64,000 bases of DNA from Filimonas lacunae (lineage in GTDB: Bacteria; Bacteroidota; Bacteroidia; Chitinophagales; Chitinophagaceae): positions 5,212,823 to 5,276,822 of the forward strand of contig NZ_AP017422.1 in assembly GCF_002355595.1 (NCBI RefSeq), given 5' to 3'. Positions within the stretch are counted from its first letter, which is position 1; every line of letters starts with the position of its first letter. Of the stretch, positions 52,721 to 59,998 are shown piece by piece. The notes under the pieces are model-generated. The model saw only the letters and a program-made list of their open reading frames with translations. It did not search any database and was not told the DNA's origin. A program made the translations under genes and the position numbers.

Positions 52721-53767
52721 ATGCAGGCTAATAATTCTATTTATAAAAGAGTGCAGGTAACACGTATTATACGTGAAACAGCCAATGCATCTACTTTTGA
52801 GTTAACCCCACTGGATGGCTGGCAACCCGGTTATCAGAGCGGCCAGTTTATTACACTGGTGTTTACCCATCACGGCACAGAGGAAAGACGCTCCTATTCT
52901 TTTTCCAGCGCCCCCGAGCTACACCAGCCCATGCGCATTACCATTAAAAGAGTTGTGAATGGCATGTACTCCCGCCACTTACTGGACCATACACAGGAAG
53001 GGGATATATTTATTACTTCCGGTATCAGCGGGTATTTCCGGCTGCCTGAAAAAAATGCTCCTGTGCAGCAACTGTTTTTCCTGGCTGCCGGCAGTGGCAT
53101 TACCCCGGTATACGCCTTGCTGCAAACAGCATTGCATACCACCAGTTTACCGGTAACCCTGGTATACAGTAACCGGTCGGAAGAGGAAACCATTTTCCTG
53201 GCCCCCTTGCAACAGCTACAGCAACAGTACCCACAGCGATTATCTATTGAGTTTTTAAACAGCTCCCACTCCAGTGTTTACAAAAGCAGGCTGAGTAACT
53301 GGCTGTTGTTGCAGTTATTAAAAAAGCTGTTACAGGTGCCCTTAGCTCAATGTGCGTTTTACTTATGTGGCCCCTTTGAATACATGCGCACCATTAGCAT
53401 TACGCTGCTAACAGAAGGCACACCGGCAGCTAATATTAAGAAAGAAGATTTCAGTCCTTTTAAACCGGTTCATAAACCACAGCCGCCCGACATCACTGCC
53501 CACCAGGTAGAGATACAGGTAGCGGAACAAGTACATAGTATTACCGTACAATACCCTCAAAGCATTCTGGCAGCAGCTAAAAGCCGGGGAATAGTGTTAC
53601 CTTATAGTTGTGAAGCAGGCCGCTGTGGCAGCTGCACCGCCACCTGCACCCGGGGCGATATATGGATGGCCTATAATGAAGTGCTGATGGATGATGAAAT
53701 AGCCAAAGGCCGGGTACTCACCTGCCAGGGCTACCCCATCAACGGAGATGCCACAATACAATTCTGA
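52721..53767 (+). CDS. PaaE-like flavin reductase with C-terminal 2Fe-2S ferredoxin domain
   Basis: A 348-residue two-part electron-transfer protein. The FAD domain (about 1-105) carries RRSYSFSSAP (FAD-binding RxYS), the NAD(P) domain begins FLAAGSGITPVYALLQ, and AFYLCGPFEYM closes it. The C-terminal ferredoxin domain (about 265-348) has YSCEAGRCGSCTATC plus LTCQGYP, supplying four cluster cysteines. Such proteins feed electrons to oxygenases or desaturases; none is adjacent. The start is the ATG at 52721, not a TTG eight codons earlier that overlaps the terminator region. It precedes a bestrophin gene by 14 bases. Confidence 0.85.
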   Translation: MQANNSIYKRVQVTRIIRETANASTFELTPLDGWQPGYQSGQFITLVFTHHGTEERRSYSFSSAPELHQPMRITIKRVVNGMYSRHLLDHTQEGDIFITSGISGYFRLPEKNAPVQQLFFLAAGSGITPVYALLQTALHTTSLPVTLVYSNRSEEETIFLAPLQQLQQQYPQRLSIEFLNSSHSSVYKSRLSNWLLLQLLKKLLQVPLAQCAFYLCGPFEYMRTISITLLTEGTPAANIKKEDFSPFKPVHKPQPPDITAHQVEIQVAEQVHSITVQYPQSILAAAKSRGIVLPYSCEAGRCGSCTATCTRGDIWMAYNEVLMDDEIAKGRVLTCQGYPINGDATIQF

Positions 53768-53781
53768 ATATATTTGAATCT

Positions 53782-54669
53782 ATGATAAGCTATAACCCCA
53801 AAAACTGGCTCACGTTTATTTTCCGGTTTCATAAGGCCGACACTGTTCGCTTATTAGCGCCTTTAATGCTGGTAATAGCTGTGTACACTTTCCTTGTTAG
53901 TTACCTGGAGCTACACTATATGCACCTGGCCGAAAAAGGCATCGTGGAAAATATCCCGTTAATGCACAATTTGCTGGGATTTGCTATTTCCATGCTATTG
54001 GTGTTTCGCACCAACACCGCCTACGACCGCTGGTGGGAAGGGCGTAGAAGTTGGGGAGCATTAGTAAACAGCAGCCGCAACCTGGCCATTAAAATCAATG
54101 CCTTTTTGCCGGCAGAAGACACCCAGTCCCGCGCTTTTTTCGCCAAACTCATTTCCCGGTTTGCCTTCGAACTGCAACGTCATTTGCAAAAAGAAAGCAC
54201 CCGACTGCAACTGGATGTGCAGCCACACCCCGAAATTCCTGACTTTGATACCAGCAAACATGTGCCCGTCCAGGTAATGTCGCTAATGACTTCCCGAATT
54301 AACCAGCTCTACAAGCAAAATAAAATTACCGGCGACCAGCTGATAGTGCTGAATAATGAAATACAATCCTTTATGGATATCTGTGGAGCCTGTGAGCGCA
54401 TCAAAAACACACCTATCCCCTTCTCTTACAGTTCGTTCATTAAAAAATTCATCTTCTTCTATATCATGACCCTGCCTTTCGGTTTTGCCTTTAAACTGGG
54501 TTACCTGAATATTCCGGTAGTGGTTTTTGTGTTTTATGTAATGGCCAGCCTGGAACTAATTGCCGAGGAAATTGAAGATCCTTTTGGTAGCGACGCTAAC
54601 GATTTACCTTTACAACGTATATCAGAAAACATTCAGAGAAACGTAAACGACATATTTTCAACGGAATAA
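53782..54669 (+). CDS. Bestrophin-family ion channel
   Basis: A 295-residue membrane protein of the bestrophin/UPF0187 family. Two N-terminal helices (about 24-42 and 62-75) are followed by the signature FRTNTAYDRWWEGRRSWGALVNSSRNLA. FSYSSFIKKFIFFYIMTLPFGFAF and the acidic YVMASLELIAEEIEDPFGSDANDLP complete the family pattern. Bacterial members form pentameric channels for anions or cations; selectivity is unknown here. It is probably co-transcribed with the reductase gene. Confidence 0.9.
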   Translation: MISYNPKNWLTFIFRFHKADTVRLLAPLMLVIAVYTFLVSYLELHYMHLAEKGIVENIPLMHNLLGFAISMLLVFRTNTAYDRWWEGRRSWGALVNSSRNLAIKINAFLPAEDTQSRAFFAKLISRFAFELQRHLQKESTRLQLDVQPHPEIPDFDTSKHVPVQVMSLMTSRINQLYKQNKITGDQLIVLNNEIQSFMDICGACERIKNTPIPFSYSSFIKKFIFFYIMTLPFGFAFKLGYLNIPVVVFVFYVMASLELIAEEIEDPFGSDANDLPLQRISENIQRNVNDIFSTE

Positions 54670-54715
54670 TACAAGAGTTAATTCCTTCTTAAGGTTCTTT
54701 TAAAGAAAACTTTAA

Positions 54716-54749
54716 TTAAACGTTTGTTTGAAATCAAACAAACGTTTAA
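54716..54749. promoter_or_regulatory. 34-bp palindromic operator for the TetR efflux operon
   Basis: Perfect 16-bp arms (TTAAACGTTTGTTTGA and its complement) around a 2-base centre. This is the form expected for a TetR-family operator. It covers the space between the -33 and -7 elements of the operon's promoter, so bound repressor would block RNA polymerase. It starts 47 bases after the bestrophin stop. Confidence 0.85.
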
Positions 54750-54754
54750 CTTTG
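54723..54754 (+). promoter_or_regulatory. Promoter of the TetR-EmrA-EmrB-TolC operon
   Basis: TTTG (54723-54726), a 20-base spacer and TAACTTTG (54747-54754) fit the Bacteroidota -33/-7 consensus in both sequence and spacing. Transcription would begin near 54760, before the ATG at 54779. Confidence 0.75.
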
Positions 54755-54778
54755 CTGTACCAAATTCATTTTAGTGAT

Positions 54779-55414
54779 ATGAGTACAGATAAAAAAGAAC
54801 ATATCATTCTCACCGCCATCAATTTATTTGCCACCAAGGGTTTCGAAGGCACTTCTATCCGCGAAATAGCGGCAGCCGCCAACGTAAACCTGGCCATGAT
54901 CAATTATTACTTTGGCTCGAAAGAAAAGCTTTTCGAAAGCATTATCGATTATAAGGCTACCTATTCACGCGGTGCCATTGCCGACCTGGTAAACGATACC
55001 ACGTTAAGTTATCAGCAGAAGATTTCACAGATCATTGATGGTTATGTAGACCGGTTGTTCTCGAATCGCAATTTTCACCGCTTGTTGTATCACGAGCTGG
55101 TGACCAACACCCGTCCCGAATTACAATTGAACATAGTTAATAACATCATCTATCCTAATACCCGTACTATCAGCGCCCTTATTGATGATGGTATTAAAGC
55201 CGGCGAGTTTAACCAGGTAGATGCCAAATTAACAACCGTTTCCCTGGTAGGCACTATTAATCAGATATTGTTATCCAGCGGCTATTGTTCTAAAATATTG
55301 GGTAACAAAGACGTTCCCAATTACGATCCCTACGAAGATGAAGAGGTAAAAAACAGGGTAAAAAGCCATTTACAAAACATGATATGCGGCTACCTGGTAA
55401 AGAAACAAGCCTAA
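54779..55414 (+). CDS. TetR/AcrR family repressor of the efflux operon
   Basis: A 211-residue regulator. The N-terminal helix-turn-helix (IILTAINLFATKGFEGTSIREIAAAANVNLAMINYYFGSKEKLFE, about 8-52) is classical TetR; the C-terminal domain is a variable ligand-binding bundle. I chose the ATG at 54779 because an upstream in-frame ATG (54728) lies inside the operator and before the predicted transcription start. It heads an operon with three efflux genes and presumably represses itself and them until a drug-like ligand binds. Confidence 0.92.
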   Translation: MSTDKKEHIILTAINLFATKGFEGTSIREIAAAANVNLAMINYYFGSKEKLFESIIDYKATYSRGAIADLVNDTTLSYQQKISQIIDGYVDRLFSNRNFHRLLYHELVTNTRPELQLNIVNNIIYPNTRTISALIDDGIKAGEFNQVDAKLTTVSLVGTINQILLSSGYCSKILGNKDVPNYDPYEDEEVKNRVKSHLQNMICGYLVKKQA

Positions 55415-55453
55415 TTGTAACTACTATATATTAATTACTATCACCAAAGTTTT

Positions 55454-56503
55454 ATGGAAAATCAAGTAACCCCCGAAAAGAAGAAAAAATCACTCATACG
55501 TACCGTAGTGGTAAGTATTGTACTGATAGTGGGCGTGATATTTGGCTACAAGAAAATCTCTTATGCTCTTAGCCACGAATCAACCGATAACGCACAGGTA
55601 GAAACACAGATCACACCCGTATTACCCCGCGTAGCCGGATATGTAAAAACCATTGCTATCAATGACTATGACAGTGTAAAAACCGGTCAGCTGGTTGTGG
55701 AACTGGACGATGCAGAACTGCAAACACAACTGTTGCAGATGGAAGCGGACGTGAAAGCTTCTGAAGCAGATATTCAAAACGCGAAAGCCAGCTTAAACAG
55801 CACGGTGGTTGGTTTGGATGTAAACAAAGGCGATATCAGCTTAAGCAAAGTAAAACTGCAGCAGGCTACAGAAGATTACAACCGTAACAAAAACCTGTTT
55901 GCCGATCAGGCCATTACTAAAAAGCAATTGGACGATAGTCGCTTTGCTTACGAGCAGGCTTTACAGCAAGAACAAAACAGCCATACCGATTTAGGTTCGG
56001 CACAAAGCCATATTTCAGTAATACAAGCCAGCATTAAAAAAGCAGAAGCAGCACTGGACGCTAAAAAAGCAGCTATTGAGCAACAGAAATTAAAAATTTC
56101 CTGGACAAAGATCTATGCTCCACAAGCGGGTAAAATTGGTAAACGTAACATTACCTTAGGTCAGTTTGTACAGGCAGGCACTCCCCTGTTCTCTATTGTG
56201 AATGATACTACTTATTGGATAGTTGCCAACTTTAAAGAAACCCAGATCAAACATTTTCACGAAGGCATGCCACTGGAATTTGAACTGGATGCTTATCCCG
56301 GTGAAAAAATAGAAGGTTCTATCGAAAGCCTGAGTGAAGCTACCGGCGCACGTTTCAGCCTGTTACCTCCGGATAACGCCAGCGGTAACTTCGTAAAAGT
56401 GACGCAGCGTGTACCTGTTAAAATTGCTATTAAAGACATCAACAAATACAGGGGTATACTGCGTGCCGGCTTAAGCGCCGATGTAAGTGTGCCTGTAAAA
56501 TAA
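55454..56503 (+). CDS. HlyD/EmrA-type membrane fusion protein
   Basis: A 349-residue periplasmic adaptor with one N-terminal membrane helix (about 15-33). STDNAQVETQITPVLPRVAGYVKTIAINDYDSVKTGQLVVELD is the first lipoyl half, a long helical hairpin follows (about 85-205), then the second lipoyl half (KIYAPQAGKIGKRNITLGQFVQAGTPLFSIV) and beta-barrel segment. The length and the DNA(Q)V motif match EmrA. It links the MFS pump encoded seven bases downstream with the outer-membrane channel. Confidence 0.92.
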   Translation: MENQVTPEKKKKSLIRTVVVSIVLIVGVIFGYKKISYALSHESTDNAQVETQITPVLPRVAGYVKTIAINDYDSVKTGQLVVELDDAELQTQLLQMEADVKASEADIQNAKASLNSTVVGLDVNKGDISLSKVKLQQATEDYNRNKNLFADQAITKKQLDDSRFAYEQALQQEQNSHTDLGSAQSHISVIQASIKKAEAALDAKKAAIEQQKLKISWTKIYAPQAGKIGKRNITLGQFVQAGTPLFSIVNDTTYWIVANFKETQIKHFHEGMPLEFELDAYPGEKIEGSIESLSEATGARFSLLPPDNASGNFVKVTQRVPVKIAIKDINKYRGILRAGLSADVSVPVK

Positions 56504-56509
56504 TTTCAC

Positions 56510-58093
56510 ATGGCTGCGAAAGGATTTGCAAAATTCATTATTGTTTTAACTACTGTATCAGCCGCGGTAATGGAACTGATAGATACGTCTATCGTAAACG
56601 TTGCCCTGAGTGATATGGCAGGTAGCCTGGGGGTTAGCATTGAAGATGTAAGCTGGGTAATTACCGCTTACGCCATTGCTAACGTTATCATCATACCCCT
56701 TACAGGCTTCCTGGCCGAATACTTTGGCCGGAAACGGTATTACCTGGTATCCATGATCGTGTTTACACTAGCCTCGTACATGTGTGCCGAATCTGGAAGC
56801 CTGATGGAAATTATCATATGGCGCTTTGTACAGGGTATTGGAGGTGGTGCGTTACTATCTACCTCACAAGCGATTCTGTTCGATGCCTTTGAACCGAAAG
56901 ACAGGCCTATTGCGGCTGGTTTGTTTGGGATGGGGCTGGTACTGGGTCCTACACTCGGCCCCACCCTGGGTGGCTACCTGATAGAACATTTCAGCTGGCC
57001 CATGATCTTTATGATCAACCTGCCTATTGGTATCATCGCTACTATTCTTACCTACACCTACATTGAAAAGAAACCCAATGAAGGCAAGAACCGGAAGAAT
57101 ATACATATTGACTACAACGGCATACTACTGCTGGCAGCAGGGATAGGATGCTTGCAATATGTGCTGGAGCGTGGCGAAACAGACGACTGGTTTAGCAGTG
57201 AAACTATACGTATATGTGCCATTGTAGCTGCTGTTACCCTGGTGCTGTTTGTGTGGTACGAACTACGTATTAAAAACCCGGCAGTAAACCTGCGTGTACT
57301 CGGCGATAGAAACCTGGCTTTTACTACCATATTCACCTTTGTTACCGGCTTAGGGCTGTTCACCTCCGTATTCGTATATCCTGTACTGGCACAAAGAGTG
57401 TTAGGCTATACCGCATACGAAACGGGTTTGGCCCTGTTAGCCCCTACTATGATAGGCGTGTTAATGATGCCCATTATTGGTAAGTCTATGGCCAAAGGGG
57501 TTCCCGCAGTACGCTTTGTGGTGGTAGGTTTAGTGCTGTTTGCCGCATATTGCTGGCTTACAGCGCGGGTTAGCCCTGAAGTAGGTATCAGCGCGTTCTT
57601 TTTCCCACTGGCATTACGCGCCTTTGGTATATCTATGGTTCAGTTACCATTGATTAACCAGGCAGTAGCAGGCCTGCAACCGAAAGACTATCCGGCAGGT
57701 ATTGCCTTAAACAACATGATTCGCCAGTTGGGTGGGGCCTTCGGTATTGCATTGGCTAACACGTATATCTCGCACCGCTATGCACAACATAGAAGTGATC
57801 TGGTGGCTAATATCACCGATGGCGCTGCGCTGGTAACACAACGTACCACCGCTATAGCACAAGGCATTATCAGCAAAACAGGAGCCGATATTAACACAGC
57901 TACACATACTGCACATGCAATGATCAGTAGTGCAGTAGACAGGCAGGCCTACTATCTCAGTTACCTGGATACCTTCCGCCTGATTGCCCTGTTTTTTATA
58001 ATAGTGCTGCCACTGGCGGTGTTTTTGAAAACGAAAAAGAAAAGCGCTGAAGAAGAAGCAGCAGCCCGTGCAGCAGTAGCTGAGTCACATTGA
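56510..58093 (+). CDS. DHA2-family MFS drug efflux pump (EmrB-like)
   Basis: A 527-residue transporter of the drug:proton antiporter-2 family with 14 predicted helices. LIDTSIVNVALSDMAGSLG in helix 1, GFLAEYFGRKRYYLVS (motif A) and the doubled LGPTLGPTLGGYL of motif C identify EmrB-like pumps. It would export hydrophobic compounds using the proton gradient with the adaptor and TolC proteins. Lysine/acidic residues fill its C-terminal tail. Confidence 0.93.
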   Translation: MAAKGFAKFIIVLTTVSAAVMELIDTSIVNVALSDMAGSLGVSIEDVSWVITAYAIANVIIIPLTGFLAEYFGRKRYYLVSMIVFTLASYMCAESGSLMEIIIWRFVQGIGGGALLSTSQAILFDAFEPKDRPIAAGLFGMGLVLGPTLGPTLGGYLIEHFSWPMIFMINLPIGIIATILTYTYIEKKPNEGKNRKNIHIDYNGILLLAAGIGCLQYVLERGETDDWFSSETIRICAIVAAVTLVLFVWYELRIKNPAVNLRVLGDRNLAFTTIFTFVTGLGLFTSVFVYPVLAQRVLGYTAYETGLALLAPTMIGVLMMPIIGKSMAKGVPAVRFVVVGLVLFAAYCWLTARVSPEVGISAFFFPLALRAFGISMVQLPLINQAVAGLQPKDYPAGIALNNMIRQLGGAFGIALANTYISHRYAQHRSDLVANITDGAALVTQRTTAIAQGIISKTGADINTATHTAHAMISSAVDRQAYYLSYLDTFRLIALFFIIVLPLAVFLKTKKKSAEEEAAARAAVAESH

Positions 58094-58106
58094 TAAAAAA
58101 GAAACA

Positions 58107-59396
58107 ATGAAAAAATTATTCATCATAACATCCGCTGTATTGTTGGCACATGGCGCCTATGCACAAGTGCAGAGCAATACAGAATTACAATCGCTGATTA
58201 ATCAGTCGTTCGGATATTTCCCCAGACTGAAAGAGGCAGAGAACGCAGTAAGTACTGCCCAGCAGCGTGTGCAGATAGCACAGATAAGAATGCCCGAAAT
58301 AAGTGGTAATGCTAATTACAATTATATCAGGCCAAAAATCACCCTTCCACTGCAAGTGGACGGCAAAACGCAGGAATTCCAGTTTGCTCCTGTAAATAGT
58401 GGCGGTGCTTCTATCAATGTAGATTATGAACTGTTCGACTTCGGACGCATCAAAAACAATGTAGAAAAAGCGAAAACCGATTTGCAATATGCAAAAGACA
58501 ATGTAGACTATGCTAAAACCCAGCTGGCCTATCAGGTTGCCGCTATCTATTACAACATTGTATATTTTCAGAAAGCACTGGTAATTGAAGATTCGGTAGT
58601 GGCCTACCTTACCGAAAACAAAAGGGTAATTGAAAGTAAACTGAAAAATGGCGATGCCATTAAAATAGACCTGCTGAATATACAAGCCAGCCTGGACCAG
58701 GAACAAAATCGCAAGATAGACCTGCAAAACCAGCTGCAAAAGCAGTTAAACCTGCTGAGCTATACCACAGGCACACAACAAAGTGCTGGCAAAACCTTCG
58801 ACTTTGATGTTACTTTAAAAGATGCCAATGCCGCTTTAAGTGAAGCACAAGCCAACAACCTGGAGTTTGTGCTGGCGAAAGACAGAATAAAGCAGTCACA
58901 AAGCGACAGGGATATTGCTAAACTGGCTGATAAGCCTTCTGTAAACCTGAGTGGTGCTACCGGCTACAAAAACGGTTATGTGCCTGCTGTGGAAAAGCTG
59001 CGCTTTAACTATATCGCGGGTGTTAGCCTGCATGTGCCTATTTACAATGGTAACAAAATGAAGCAGCAGGTAAAACTGGCCGAAAGCAACATTCACCAGA
59101 ACGAACTGGCTATGGCTACCATGAACAATACTTACCTGAAAGACATTCAACAGGCATTAACGGATATCAATTCTAACATGTCAAGTATTAAAAACACGTA
59201 CACCCAAATAGAACAAACACGCGCAGCACAACAAATTGCTTCCAGTCGTTTTATGAACGGTACAGGTACCAACCTTGATATTACTAATGCAAGCAGTAAC
59301 TATCAACGTGCTTTGTATACACAATTACAATATGAATACCAGTTATGCCAGGCTAAAATTGAGCTGAGCAGATTAATGGGTTACAAATACTGGTAA
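58107..59396 (+). CDS. TolC-family outer-membrane efflux channel
   Basis: A 429-residue protein with a signal peptide (about 1-19, GAYAQ). Two repeats of the TolC outer-membrane efflux domain are visible: NYELFDFGRIKNNVEKAK in the first and LHVPIYNGNKMKQQVKLAESNIHQ in the second, each followed by long helices. It starts 13 bases after the pump gene and completes the tripartite system. A strong terminator closes the operon. Confidence 0.93.
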   Translation: MKKLFIITSAVLLAHGAYAQVQSNTELQSLINQSFGYFPRLKEAENAVSTAQQRVQIAQIRMPEISGNANYNYIRPKITLPLQVDGKTQEFQFAPVNSGGASINVDYELFDFGRIKNNVEKAKTDLQYAKDNVDYAKTQLAYQVAAIYYNIVYFQKALVIEDSVVAYLTENKRVIESKLKNGDAIKIDLLNIQASLDQEQNRKIDLQNQLQKQLNLLSYTTGTQQSAGKTFDFDVTLKDANAALSEAQANNLEFVLAKDRIKQSQSDRDIAKLADKPSVNLSGATGYKNGYVPAVEKLRFNYIAGVSLHVPIYNGNKMKQQVKLAESNIHQNELAMATMNNTYLKDIQQALTDINSNMSSIKNTYTQIEQTRAAQQIASSRFMNGTGTNLDITNASSNYQRALYTQLQYEYQLCQAKIELSRLMGYKYW

Positions 59397-59426
59397 AACT
59401 TTCTCTACAGTTGGTTTTGGTGATGA

Positions 59427-59464
59427 AAGCCGCCCGAGCGTAAGCAAGGGCGGCTTCTTTTTTA
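59427..59464 (+). terminator. Rho-independent terminator of the efflux operon
   Basis: A 9-bp GC-rich stem (AAGCCGCCC / GGGCGGCTT, arms 59427-59435 and 59448-59456) is followed by CTTTTTTT. It lies 31 bases after the TolC stop. Confidence 0.92.
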
Positions 59465-59469
59465 TATTG

Positions 59470-59865
59470 TTACTTCCGGCTTTTCTCTGTTTTATGAAAC
59501 CACACCAACGTTTCATCATTAGGGTCGGCATTGTAGTTAATACACAACTCTTCTCCTTTCTTCACTCCTTTTATCGTGCGAATAGTCATGGTTTCGGTTT
59601 CAAAATCCATATCATACACACAGTTGGCGTTATAATCGTGGTTATACATAGACACATACCCCATACCTAAAGCCGCCTTTTTATGAGAAGGCCCCCACTC
59701 GAATATATAGTTATACAGCTTTGACTTTTCGATAATAGCCCTGTCTGCCACAGAAAACACAATTACCGGGGAAATTTCCAGCACCGTATTGGCAGCAATC
59801 TTTTCCGTAGCAAAAACTCCTCTTCCACCTTTGCTGGAAGGTGCAATAAATAAAATCGGTAGCAT
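59470..59865 (-). CDS. Small SET-domain protein (putative lysine methyltransferase)
   Basis: A 131-residue protein that is almost entirely a SET domain: GGRGVFATEKIAANTVLEISPVIV at the front, the AdoMet/knot motif YNHDYNANC (about 74-82) and GEELCINYN (104-112). The start is one of two adjacent ATG codons (59863-59865 or 59866-59868); the frame extends 15 codons further upstream without family sequence. SET proteins methylate lysines; bacterial targets are mostly unknown. The family is better known from eukaryotes but occurs scattered in bacteria. It ends six bases from the efflux operon's terminator. Confidence 0.85.
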   Translation of the reverse strand: MLPILFIAPSSKGGRGVFATEKIAANTVLEISPVIVFSVADRAIIEKSKLYNYIFEWGPSHKKAALGMGYVSMYNHDYNANCVYDMDFETETMTIRTIKGVKKGEELCINYNADPNDETLVWFHKTEKSRK

Positions 59866-59947
59866 CATACAATTACAACATTGAGAGCGGAAATTAATAA
59901 AAATAACTACCACAAGCTAATGATAACCACTTGCCATAATGCCATAA

Positions 59948-59977
59948 AAAAGCGGGAACCCTGGAGTTCCCGCTTTT
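59948..59977. terminator. Terminator of the TonB receptor gene
   Basis: A 12-bp perfect stem (AAAAGCGGGAAC / GTTCCCGCTTTT) with a 6-base loop, with A and T runs on either side. It lies about 20 bases after the receptor's stop codon. Confidence 0.9.
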
Positions 59978-59998
59978 ATCACTGTATTGAAACGTTGA

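Noticed and set aside
54728-54778. Seventeen-codon N-terminal extension of the TetR gene
   Set aside because: The upstream ATG lies within the operator and before the predicted transcription start, and the extension is not TetR-like.
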